Source: Ignavibacteria bacterium (GTDB lineage: Bacteria; Bacteroidota; Ignavibacteria; OLB7). Taken from it: 64,000 bases of DNA. The stretch is from positions 1 through 64,000 of the forward strand of contig JACKAE010000002.1 of the NCBI GenBank assembly GCA_020635205.1, written 5' to 3'. This document shows, piece after piece, positions 43,620-52,065 of the stretch. The notes below the pieces were generated by a model. The model had not been told where the DNA came from. It ran no database searches and worked only from the letters and a program-made list of their open reading frames with translations. Numbering within the stretch: position 1 is the first letter of the stretch; each line of letters starts with the position of its first letter. Both the position numbers and the translations under genes were made by a program.

Positions 43620-44633
43620 CTACCCCAGAGCTTCCCTCCGATATTCTCCCGGTGTCATTCCCATCCACTTTCTGAACCAGCGAATGAAGGTACTGCCGTC
43701 GCTGTAGTGGAGGAGGTAGGCTATCTCATTGACGTTGATGTCGGTGCGGCGGAGATAGCGGAGGACAGATTCGCGCCGAACTTCTTCGAGCACTTGACTG
43801 TAGGTATACCCTTCTTCGGCGAGACGACGTTGTAGGGTTCTCAGGCTGAGGTTTAGATTTTGAGCTACTGTTTCGATTGTTGGATATTCAGATGTTTCAA
43901 GGTTGATAATCGAACGCTTGACGGTAGTGTGAAATCCTGACTCACCTTCGATTTCTGCCAATCGCTCGCGTCCATGTGCTACCAACAGACGGAGGAGACT
44001 GTAGTTGCTGGTGATTACTGGTGCTTCAATATGCTCTTCGGAAAAGATGAGAGCCGTTGTCGGTTGAGCAAAGAGTAGGGGAGCGTTGAGAACCCGTCGG
44101 TATTCGTCGATCGCCTCCGGCTGCTGAAAGGGAAAGTGAACAGCTAAAGGAGCCTGCTTCTCGAGTGTGAGTGCGTGGAATTCACGCAGCGAGAATGTGA
44201 GTGTCAGGTCGATGATCTGCTTTACGGAGCTTCCCGACTGATTGAGCCAGCGGTGATCGGGAATGATTGAGAGTTTGTAGGTTCTGCGCTCTTTTTCGAG
44301 CTTCATCTGGATTGGGGAGGAGAAGAGTGCCGCAAACTCGCAGCAGTAGTCGAGCGCTTCTTTTACGGTGCTGGAGCTTTGCGTGATCTGTCCAATCAAA
44401 CCTAATGCGGAAAGATTTAAGTACTCACCGGCGTGGAGTCCGAACCAGACGTCGGCGGTTGCCGCCACTCCCTTTTCAACAAGTCGGTTGAACGTTGTGC
44501 TGGTTACTTTTCCATCTTCTCTTCCAAGTTCTTCTACTGATTGCCCGGTGAGTGCAAGCAACTCTTCTGGAGAACACCCTTGGTGAACTGCGAATTGAAT
44601 CAGGCTGAGTGCAAATCGTCCGCTAAAAGTCAT
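43620..44633 (-). CDS. AraC-family transcriptional regulator
   Basis: A 337-residue DNA-binding regulator. The C-terminal ~100 residues are a double helix-turn-helix of the AraC family: TIETVAQNLNLSLRTLQRRL for the first and INVNEIAYLLHYSDGSTFIR for the second, with WFRKWMGMTPGEYRRE as the conserved end. The N-terminal part (GQSVEELGREDGKVTSTTFN ... YLNLSALGLIGQITQSSSTV) is that of the 'Arabinose_bd'-like group found in OruR/ArgR-type members, which usually sense an amphipathic ligand. It diverges from a small membrane protein at 44791, with 157 bases between the starts, and may control it. Confidence 0.92.
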   Translation of the reverse strand: MTFSGRFALSLIQFAVHQGCSPEELLALTGQSVEELGREDGKVTSTTFNRLVEKGVAATADVWFGLHAGEYLNLSALGLIGQITQSSSTVKEALDYCCEFAALFSSPIQMKLEKERRTYKLSIIPDHRWLNQSGSSVKQIIDLTLTFSLREFHALTLEKQAPLAVHFPFQQPEAIDEYRRVLNAPLLFAQPTTALIFSEEHIEAPVITSNYSLLRLLVAHGRERLAEIEGESGFHTTVKRSIINLETSEYPTIETVAQNLNLSLRTLQRRLAEEGYTYSQVLEEVRRESVLRYLRRTDINVNEIAYLLHYSDGSTFIRWFRKWMGMTPGEYRREALG

Positions 44634-44790
44634 GCTGCAAATCTACCCTTTCTTCAAGCTGGCATCAAATGTCGATTGGTTGGCATCGCATGTCAACTCT
44701 TCCTCTTACGTAGTCCGATAATTTTGTGGGGGAGAGGAGCAAGATTGTGCGAAGAACACGTACATAGAAAGTAGAACAAAATCATAGATC

Positions 44791-45195
44791 ATGACTCTAC
44801 CGGAACAGAAACTCAGGGCGGTTCTAAAAGTAAATGGAGCGACATCAATAATATCGGGGCTTCTCCTGATATTCCTTTCCGATCCCATAGCTCAGCTTCT
44901 CTCTGCTTCGGAGAGCGTTGTCCTGGTATATGTTGGTATCGGTTTGGTCATCTTCTCGATTTCTGTCTTCGTGAACGCAAGGGTTGCGGAGATAAAAAGA
45001 AATCAGGTGCAGTTCATTATCCTACAAGATTGGCTGTGGGTGGTTGGGAGCGTTGCGCTGATACTCTTTCAATTCTTCAATCTGAGTGTTGTTGGATATG
45101 TGTTGATTGGAGTGATGGCCGTTGCCGTTGGTACGTATGCCATCTTGCAAGGGAAATATCTCTCGGAGATTGTAGGCCGATCAGAATCAGCGTAA
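44791..45195 (+). CDS. Small four-helix membrane protein
   Basis: A 134-residue inner-membrane protein with four predicted hydrophobic segments: SIISGLLLIFLSDPIAQLLS, VVLVYVGIGLVIFSISVFVN, WLWVVGSVALILFQFF and VVGYVLIGVMAVAVGTYAIL. There is no signal peptide cleavage site and no catalytic motif. The second segment is followed by a positive cluster (AEIKRNQ), so the N-terminus probably faces the cytoplasm. It is the divergent partner of the AraC-type regulator, a common arrangement for a regulator and its target. The family is not recognised. Confidence 0.75.
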   Translation: MTLPEQKLRAVLKVNGATSIISGLLLIFLSDPIAQLLSASESVVLVYVGIGLVIFSISVFVNARVAEIKRNQVQFIILQDWLWVVGSVALILFQFFNLSVVGYVLIGVMAVAVGTYAILQGKYLSEIVGRSESA

Positions 45196-45220
45196 ATCCT
45201 GCGATGATCCGTAGAGTTCG

Positions 45221-45920
45221 TGTACTATACTGCTGGACAGTCAGCGAGAGAATGCGATATCACGTCTCTGAGTCGTTCAGGATTCCGTGTCGTTCCACTA
45301 CTTCCCTCCAAATCGAACCCTATCGAAGTGCTCTCGGAGGGAGCACTTCTGCTTGGCCGTGGAGAAAGCCGCAGGCTGTACTCCACGGCTATGCCATTCT
45401 GCCCCATCGGGGCGAGGAGAACTATGAATGCTTTTCTTTCGGGGATTGTCATCCCCGGCCAAATAATCGGTAGCCCCTTCGGGGCAGTCGGATTAGTGGA
45501 CTTGAGTGCTGAGCTGGGAGTCTTGACATCGCTCTCTTGCATTCTGCCCCATCGGGGCGAGGAGAACTATGAATGCTTTTCTTTCGGGGATTGTCATCCC
45601 CGGCCAAATAATCGGTAGCCCCTTCGGGGCAGTCGGATTAGTGGGCTTCGATGTGAGCTGATATCGAAGTCAACCGTTCGTGAATATCAAGGTATTCACC
45701 AAAGAAGCGAGGAACGATCGATCCGCTCCCGAAGGGAGCAGTGATATGTGGCCGAGGGGAAAGCCGGAGGCAGCACCCCACGGCCATGATATGCTATTTG
45801 AATTTTCCGCCCTGAAGGGGCGGCTGAGCCATTCGCGAACATCAAAGTGCTCACCAAAGAAGCGAGGAACGACTAATCTTGCAGAACCCTCTCTGTCGCA
45901 ATTGCATTGTCTGCGAGGAT
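45221..45920 (+). repeat. Palindromic repeat array, copy III
   Basis: A shorter and more diverged array in the same orientation as copy II. The left flank begins near ACTATACTGCTGGACAGTC and GCGATATCACGTCTC. Anchors GCCCC-ATC-GGGGC lie at 45401-45413 and 45546-45558, within a direct repeat of ~106 bases at 45395 and 45540 that appears almost identical. GCCCC-TTC-GGGGC also occurs, with the stem kept and only the loop changed against copies I and II. The right flank has GATATCGAAGTC and GCATTGTCTGCGAG. Frames such as 45220-45618 are repeat-derived. Confidence 0.8.
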
Positions 45921-45932
45921 ATATACTCCCCA

Positions 45933-46610
45933 CTACTCAGCCAACCCTTCCATCGACCGACCGAAAATTCCCCAGGCTAAGGGGACAGCCAGCGCAGCTC
46001 CAAGAACCGGTCCAACGATGTAGATCCACTGGTGAACAAAATTCCCAGCCGCAATTGCCGGAGCAATAGAGCGAGCCGGGTTCATCGAGGCTCCAGTGAT
46101 TGGTCCGGCAAAGATCGCCTCCAACGCAACTACTCCACCGATGGCAAGTGCTGCCGTAATTCCCCGCTCTTGCGCGCCGTGTGCAGTGGAGAGAATAACG
46201 AACATCAAGAAGAGAGTCAGGAGAATTTCCATCACGAGTGCTTGCAGTGGGTCAACTGTCGGGAGTGTCATCCCGAGCGTCTGGTGGGTAGGGGCGTACC
46301 AGAGGAGAAGGAGACTTGCGAGAATTCCACCAACTGTTTGTGCCACAACGTAGAGGGGGACTCTCCTCCACGGGAATCGTCCTGCCACGGCAAAGGCAAT
46401 CGTTACTGCAGGGTTGATATGTGCGCCCGACCTATCGCCGATAGCGTGGATGACGGTCATCACAATTAACCCAAACGTTAGGGCAACCCCGAGGTGGCCG
46501 ATTATTCCCCCCGACACATCGTTAAAGATGATGGCTCCGGTTCCGGCGAGTACAAGTGCAAATGTGCCGACAGCTTCAGCCAACCCGTCCCGCAAATTCG
46601 TATCGATCAT
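45933..46610 (-). CDS. Aquaporin / MIP channel
   Basis: A 225-residue membrane channel of the major intrinsic protein family. Both pore signatures are present: SGAHINPAVTIAF and TGASMNPARSIAP, with the selectivity-filter Arg after the second NPA. Hydrophobic segments include GTFALVLAGTGAIIFNDVSG, VALTFGLIVMTVIHAI and ALVMEILLTLFLMFVILSTA, six in all. The ATG at 46610 follows AAAGGTCA and starts MIDTNLRDGLAEAVGTFALV; the longer frame start at 46667 adds a charged tail. It may conduct water or a small neutral solute. It lies 64 bases downstream of an MHS transporter on the same strand, suggesting an operon. Confidence 0.93.
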   Translation of the reverse strand: MIDTNLRDGLAEAVGTFALVLAGTGAIIFNDVSGGIIGHLGVALTFGLIVMTVIHAIGDRSGAHINPAVTIAFAVAGRFPWRRVPLYVVAQTVGGILASLLLLWYAPTHQTLGMTLPTVDPLQALVMEILLTLFLMFVILSTAHGAQERGITAALAIGGVVALEAIFAGPITGASMNPARSIAPAIAAGNFVHQWIYIVGPVLGAALAVPLAWGIFGRSMEGLAE

Positions 46611-46674
46611 TGACCTTTGATGTTGAGTGTTATCGTTCTTCAGCGGAAGTCTTCTCCCGGATGCCAAAAACCTC

Positions 46675-47922
46675 TCAATCCAACTCTACTCGGTGTCTCT
46701 CCTTCATTGTTAAGGTCACCATGAACCCAATCAGCGCAGCGGCACTTAGATACCAAGCGAGTGCAAGTGCGCTTCCAGTTTCGTGGATGAGCCAAGTGGC
46801 AACCATCGGAGCAGTTCCGCCAAAAATTGCTAAGGGGAGATTGTAGCTGAGGCTGGTTGCGCTCACTCGAACATTGCGAGGGAAGAGTTCGGATAGAGTT
46901 ACCGGAATAACTGCAATGAATGTTCCAAGGAGGAGAGCCAATCCGATCTGCCCGAGCAGCGCAATGGTTGGATCGGGTTGATGCATTAGCCGGATGAGTG
47001 GATAGCTGAAGAGTGCCAGTCCACCCGTTCCGACTAACAGGAATGGTTTGCGTCCAAAGCGATCGGAAACAAATGCAACTACTGGGATTGTTAGAAGTGT
47101 TACCCCCATGCTCAACGTGTTGATGTCGAGGGCTGTGCCACGACTAACGCCATCCTCGCTGACAAGCCAGGTGCTGATGTAGATGAAAATGATATAGAAC
47201 CCAACTGCGTTTGCGATGTTGATGCCGAAACTTTGCAACAGCTCGCGTAGATTCTTCTTCACAGCTTCGGCAAGGGGAGACTTCTCCTGTTTGACATCCC
47301 CAGAGTCATCTTCAATACCTCGGCGAATCAGCCATCCTGTTCCGGCAACCAACAGTCCGGCGATAAAGGGGAGACGCCAGCCCCAACTGGTCAGTTCTGC
47401 GTTGGTAGTGAGGTTTGTTGTGAGAGCACCGATTGCAGAGCCGAGGAGAATGCCAGCCATTGCACCTGTGATACTCCACGAACTGTAGAGTCCGCGCTTG
47501 TTCTTCGGAGCCTGCTCAGTAAGGAAGACAAACGACCCAGTATATTCTCCCCCAACTGACACCCCTTGAATCATCCGTAAGAGTACAATCAGAATTGGTG
47601 CGACTATCCCTATATCGTCGTATGTCGGTAGAAGGCCAATCAAAAAGGTTGGGACAGCCATCATCATCACAGAGATTGTCAATACCTTTTTTCGACCGAG
47701 AAGATCGCCAATGTGTCCGAAGAGAATCGCGCCAACCGGACGCATCAGAAAGCCGGCGGCAAACGCACCGAACGAAGCGATTAAAGATGTGGTGGCATTT
47801 CCTGTCGGAAAGAAGAGAGTTCCAATAGTTGAGGCAAAGAAGCCGTAGACAGCAAAGTCATACCACTCCATTACGTTGCCAATTAGTCCAGCCGCCAGAA
47901 CCCGTAGTTTCCCATTTTTCAT
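46675..47922 (-). CDS. MHS-family MFS transporter
   Basis: A 415-residue inner-membrane transporter of the metabolite:H+ symporter group (ProP, KgtP and citrate carriers). The start is typical (LRVLAAGLIGNVMEWYDFAV), followed by GHIGDLLGRKKVLT between helices 2 and 3, the group's hallmark RMIQGVSVGGEYTGSFVFLT and EQAPKNKRGLYSSW in helices 4-5, and DRFGRKPFLLVG in the second half. Such carriers import osmolytes, 2-oxoglutarate, citrate or related compounds with protons; the substrate is not resolvable by eye. It precedes an aquaporin gene in the same direction; an osmotic role for the pair would fit, but is inference. Confidence 0.92.
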   Translation of the reverse strand: MKNGKLRVLAAGLIGNVMEWYDFAVYGFFASTIGTLFFPTGNATTSLIASFGAFAAGFLMRPVGAILFGHIGDLLGRKKVLTISVMMMAVPTFLIGLLPTYDDIGIVAPILIVLLRMIQGVSVGGEYTGSFVFLTEQAPKNKRGLYSSWSITGAMAGILLGSAIGALTTNLTTNAELTSWGWRLPFIAGLLVAGTGWLIRRGIEDDSGDVKQEKSPLAEAVKKNLRELLQSFGINIANAVGFYIIFIYISTWLVSEDGVSRGTALDINTLSMGVTLLTIPVVAFVSDRFGRKPFLLVGTGGLALFSYPLIRLMHQPDPTIALLGQIGLALLLGTFIAVIPVTLSELFPRNVRVSATSLSYNLPLAIFGGTAPMVATWLIHETGSALALAWYLSAAALIGFMVTLTMKERHRVELD

Positions 47923-48203
47923 ATTCTACTCCAGAGAGTATAGATGTACGTTCGTTGTGGTCGATCTGTAGGGGGCTAACTATTGTTACGAGCGAAGTGG
48001 TATACACTCAGGATTGCTCTCAAGCCGTAAAAGTACAGAGAAAAAAGTCGTTGACATTAAATCATTCCTGAGTCGGTGTATGCTGTGGGAGTATCGGGAG
48101 GCTCATTCTCTCGTCCATCCGTAACGGACACTCCACTGCTGGGTTGATCTATCCACGTATATTAACAGAAGGTACAAAACCCGTTTACAGAAGGCCATTA
48201 TCG

Positions 48204-50879
48204 ATGCGGAAGTTTCAGCTATTCTTTGCATCATTCCTGTGTGTAGCACTCATTTCTGCACAAAAACTCTCGGCTCAGCTTGACAGGTATCTGATTCTCA
48301 GTGAGGATACGGCACAGTTCGATGTCCCGTGTGGTCAGTCGCAATGTCAGGATATTCTTTTGCGGAATACCTCCAGCGTTCCACTGCGAATTCTTTCGCT
48401 GACTTCTCCGCAAACACCATTTTCAATTTCAGCAGTTCCCGCATTCAATACACCGGTTACCGTTCCGGCAGGGGCGAGTGTCACTGTGCAGTTCTGTTTT
48501 TCCCCAACAATTCCAGGTCTCACCGGAAGCCAGAACAACCTCGTGTTGACTGTCGATACAGGAGATGCAGCGAACCTTGCGCGGGATACGGTCGTGTTGG
48601 CAGGACTCTCACGTTCGGCTGCGGTCGATTTTAACCCAACGGAGATCAACTTCGGCGGCATTGTTCTGAACAAGCAGACATGCCAGCAAGTCACGATTAG
48701 CAATAGTGGGAACGAGCCGATCAACCTTTCAGAAATCCTACCAGTCGGAGCACCCTACAGTATTACTCCGGCTATTTCCGGAACACTTGCTCCGGGAGCT
48801 TCTATCACTGTTGATATATGTTTCTTACCAACAGTGGAAGGTCTCTACCCCGACACACTTAGACTGACGAACGGAGCATGTCGTCGCCCGGCTGACTTAG
48901 TAATCAACGGAGCCGGGATGAACTTGGCTCCAGACATCGGACCAATTCTCCAACTCTCCCCCTCGCTTCTCGACTTCGACACGACACGGTGCGGAACAAC
49001 AAAGTGCCGCGATATCACGATAAGGAATGTGGGAAGCTCAACGACGGTGATAACGAGTGCCGAGCAGATTCTTTTCCCCTTCTCTGGCACGTTCCCTCCA
49101 ACACCAATTAGTCTTCCCCCCGACAGCAGCATTACGATCAATGTCTGCTATTCCCCTCCAGATGCACCCCGCATCGATACCCAACTTGTCCGCTTCACAG
49201 CCGACAGCAGGTACTCGTTGACGATAGCGACCCTGTTTGATGCAAGCGGGAGTATGAGTGAAAAATTCGGTGCTGATTCTACGATAAAGAGGCAAGCAGC
49301 ACACGACGCCGGGGTTGACTTCTTGAAGAACTTGATTCGGGATACGCTTCGTGCTGTTGTGGATACTGCGGCAGTCTATCGATTCTCAGATATTGGTGAT
49401 TTTGCGAGGTTAGCTGGCTATACAACAGATCCAGTAGTGCTTCAAAACAGTGTGCCGAATGTCGCTTTCAGTTTTACATGTCTCTGGGATGCGTTGTTGC
49501 GAACGATTTTAGAGCTTCAGCAAGAAAACCTCCCAGGAAGACGGGTGATCGTAGTGTTAACCGATGGAGAAAATAGTTGCGTTACTGGGTCGCGTGCCCA
49601 AGTGATTGCAGCCGCGAACGCGGCGGGGATTCGCATTTATACAATTGGCATTGGTGATCTTCCGGTTCAAGCTCAGAACGATCTTGATAACGTTGCAACC
49701 CAGACCAGAGGGCGTTCTTTCTTAGCTTCCGACGCTACTTCTCTTCTCAACGTCTACAAACAAATCTCCGAAGATCTCAGCAAGGCGGCAGCAGGCTATC
49801 TGATTTTGCGTGGCGAGGGGGCTGCTCCAATCCTCCAGATGACCCCTTCGACAATCGACTACGATTCGGTTCGGGTTGATAGCAGTCGTTGTCTTGATGT
49901 ACAGTTGACAAATATTGGGAATGCTCCCTATCCGGGAGGGCCATTAGAAGGAATCGATCCTCCTTTTGCTACAGCCACACCAATTGCGCCACCTCTGCTT
50001 CCGGGAGAGTCGACGACGATTGAAATCTGCTTCGGACCAGACAGGCTGCGCATTCGCCGTGACACGGTGTTGCTTCCCTACGTTAGTTGTGCGGAAGATT
50101 CTCTCACTGCTGAATTAGTTGGGGTTGGATATGACTCCGTTGTCGTCGAGATGCGAGATGTTTATACCGGGCGTCCCGGAAGTATTATCGACATTCCGGT
50201 CTACCTGCTCGATCCGATGCCTGATCTCTACGAAGTAGATTCGCTTCGCGTGCAGATTAAGTTCAACAAAACGATGTTAGCACCAACACCCGACTTCGTT
50301 CAAACGGAGGAGACCGCATCGGCCGCGATGTCTGGTTCAGTTGAAACTGTACGCTACGATGGCGATACTGCTGTTGTTGATCTACTCTTCAGTAATGGAC
50401 GCCTTCGCTCCGATTTGCCAACCTCGGAGCTTGCACGCCTTCGCTTCTTAGTGCTTCTCGGCAATGCGCTGGAGACACCAATTACGGCGACTGCTGCCAC
50501 GATGGCCGACGGCAACCCGAAGGTCGGGAGAAGAAATCCTGCGCTCTTCCGAATCGACAGTATCTGCTATCTGCCAGATCGATTGCTCGACGCCAGTGCC
50601 CGCTACAACGGACTTATTAAGAGCGTTGCCGCGGTGGATGGTCGCTTAGTGGTTCGCTACGAGGCCATTTTCGATGAAGGGGTTGCGCCAATCTCGTCAG
50701 AGCTTGCCCTGTACAATCAATCTGGACGTAAGGTGAAGGTGCTGGACAAGCGTACCATCGGCACGTCTGGGACTTTCGAGAGCATCAGCGACTCCGAAGG
50801 GATTTCACCCGGACTCTACTTTATCAGGCTCCGAATCGGAGAGTTGAATTGGACAGTAAGTCAGGTTATTTATCAATAA
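48204..50879 (+). CDS. vWA/ASH/cohesin-like protein, T9SS cargo
   Basis: An exported protein of ~891 residues. The ATG at 48204 follows AGAAGG and gives a signal peptide (MRKFQLFFASFLCVALISAQ). Three choice-of-anchor D/ASH-like domains fill residues ~25-340 (for example VDFNPTEINFGGIVLNKQTC). A von Willebrand A domain follows with an intact MIDAS start D346-x-S-x-S (FDASGSMSEKFG) and VIVVLTDGENSC. Another ASH domain is next (~545-640), then a cohesin-like domain (VQIKFNKTMLAPTPDFVQTE). The C-terminus (NQSGRKVKVLDKRTI ... SPGLYFIRLRIG) fits a T9SS type A sorting domain. It resembles the larger gene at 17237-21940 without the beta-propeller. Confidence 0.85.
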   Translation: MRKFQLFFASFLCVALISAQKLSAQLDRYLILSEDTAQFDVPCGQSQCQDILLRNTSSVPLRILSLTSPQTPFSISAVPAFNTPVTVPAGASVTVQFCFSPTIPGLTGSQNNLVLTVDTGDAANLARDTVVLAGLSRSAAVDFNPTEINFGGIVLNKQTCQQVTISNSGNEPINLSEILPVGAPYSITPAISGTLAPGASITVDICFLPTVEGLYPDTLRLTNGACRRPADLVINGAGMNLAPDIGPILQLSPSLLDFDTTRCGTTKCRDITIRNVGSSTTVITSAEQILFPFSGTFPPTPISLPPDSSITINVCYSPPDAPRIDTQLVRFTADSRYSLTIATLFDASGSMSEKFGADSTIKRQAAHDAGVDFLKNLIRDTLRAVVDTAAVYRFSDIGDFARLAGYTTDPVVLQNSVPNVAFSFTCLWDALLRTILELQQENLPGRRVIVVLTDGENSCVTGSRAQVIAAANAAGIRIYTIGIGDLPVQAQNDLDNVATQTRGRSFLASDATSLLNVYKQISEDLSKAAAGYLILRGEGAAPILQMTPSTIDYDSVRVDSSRCLDVQLTNIGNAPYPGGPLEGIDPPFATATPIAPPLLPGESTTIEICFGPDRLRIRRDTVLLPYVSCAEDSLTAELVGVGYDSVVVEMRDVYTGRPGSIIDIPVYLLDPMPDLYEVDSLRVQIKFNKTMLAPTPDFVQTEETASAAMSGSVETVRYDGDTAVVDLLFSNGRLRSDLPTSELARLRFLVLLGNALETPITATAATMADGNPKVGRRNPALFRIDSICYLPDRLLDASARYNGLIKSVAAVDGRLVVRYEAIFDEGVAPISSELALYNQSGRKVKVLDKRTIGTSGTFESISDSEGISPGLYFIRLRIGELNWTVSQVIYQ

Positions 50880-50888
50880 GTGAGCCGC

Positions 50889-50914
50889 GGTAGCCACAGG
50901 TCTTCAGCCTGCGC
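50889..50914. repeat. Short GTAG-hairpin repeat, copy 1
   Basis: GGTAGCC, three variable bases, then GGTCTTCAGCCTGCGC. It follows the stop of the preceding gene by 10 bases. A copy differing by two bases lies at 51890-51915. It begins with GTAG before a hairpin, as REP elements do. Confidence 0.6.
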
Positions 50915-51032
50915 CAGGGTGAGTAGAGGGAATAATATTTCTTGATCCACATCAAAAGAAAGATTCAACAGAACTATAACTGTGAAGAGTAAACCACACG
51001 TGATTGCACAACCAACAAATCTGTTGAGAAAC

Positions 51033-51851
51033 ATGCGCCCACTCTCCGTGGTCTCATGGCTAATCTGTCTGCTCTGTTCTGTGAATCTGATGGGGCAATC
51101 GTTTGGTGCTGAGTTTGTGGACGATATACAGTTCCCACACGACGCCATTCTCTTGCCAAGCCCATTCTCTCCCTTCCTAATTGGTCCCTACGCCGGACCT
51201 GACTATACGATTCACCGAGGTCAGTTTCAGATGAGTGAGAATGGGATCCCATGCTGCACATTTGAGAAAGGTTCGGGGTTGGGGTTCACGGCTGGCATCA
51301 AATCGTTTATTACTCTCGGCGAGAAGAGCTATCTCTCCCCTCGGGTTGCCTACACAAGGCATAATGGATCGTTCGAGAGCTTTACTGAAGAGTTCCCCTT
51401 CTTCGGTGCGGACGACACGGTAGAGAATATGCGATTCCGGGATGAGCTGTCCGCACCAATCCCAACGTTTGCTGCCGACCTCTTCTATTGCTACCGGATA
51501 GATTCTAACCTTGGTCTCTACATTGTTGGAGGTCCAGCAATCGAGTATATCTCTTCGGCAGAGTTCAGCAAGACCGAAACGATTGTCGGCCCAGATGGAT
51601 TGGTCTACCTAAATGGAGGGGATAGCATTACGGGTGGTTCCAACGTAGTGAGGAGTGTGGACATCGACTACATCGATAACGTCTCCCGGCTTGTCTTCGG
51701 TGCGAGGGCTGGACTTTCGCTCCTCTATCCTCTCAGCGAAACTATCTACTTAAATCCAGAGGTGACAGTCAGTCTGCCGGTAACTGTTATTGCTGACAAC
51801 TGGCGAATGCTTGAAGTGCAGGGGACGTTCGGCGTCATCTTCGGACTCTAA
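51033..51851 (+). CDS. Outer-membrane beta-barrel protein
   Basis: A ~272-residue exported protein. The ATG at 51033 starts a signal peptide (MRPLSVVSWLICLLCSVNLM) ending in GQS; the frame's first start at 50982 is GTG and adds 17 residues. The mature part alternates polar and hydrophobic residues in long strands (FQMSENGIPCCTFEKGSGLG, IKSFITLGEKSYLSPRVAYT, VFGARAGLSLLYPLSE) and ends with a strand that closes on LEVQGTFGVIFGL, an aromatic/aliphatic C-terminus typical of barrels. It resembles porin-family or OmpW-like barrels of Bacteroidota, but the exact family is not recognised. It follows the T9SS cargo gene in the same direction. Confidence 0.72.
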   Translation: MRPLSVVSWLICLLCSVNLMGQSFGAEFVDDIQFPHDAILLPSPFSPFLIGPYAGPDYTIHRGQFQMSENGIPCCTFEKGSGLGFTAGIKSFITLGEKSYLSPRVAYTRHNGSFESFTEEFPFFGADDTVENMRFRDELSAPIPTFAADLFYCYRIDSNLGLYIVGGPAIEYISSAEFSKTETIVGPDGLVYLNGGDSITGGSNVVRSVDIDYIDNVSRLVFGARAGLSLLYPLSETIYLNPEVTVSLPVTVIADNWRMLEVQGTFGVIFGL

Positions 51852-51889
51852 ATCAATATGAGTTTGAGAGTGGGTGAGTGTATGATATT

Positions 51890-51915
51890 GGTAGCCGTAG
51901 GTCTTCAGCCTGCGC
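51890..51915. repeat. Short GTAG-hairpin repeat, copy 2
   Basis: The second copy of the element described at 50889-50914: GGTAGCCGTAGG, then TCTTCAGCCTGCGC. It lies 39 bases after the stop of the barrel gene. Both copies thus follow a gene end in the same direction. Confidence 0.6.
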
Positions 51916-52065
51916 GGGGAATAGTAGAGGTTGCCAAGCTCGGCATCGAAATAGTGAATGAGTTTGTGAGTGAGAGTGTGTATGAGTTGATGGTCGCAGC
52001 CCTTTCGGTTGTGTAGGGAGTTTCAAATCGGCAATTCAGAATCAGAAATCAAAAATCAGTATACC

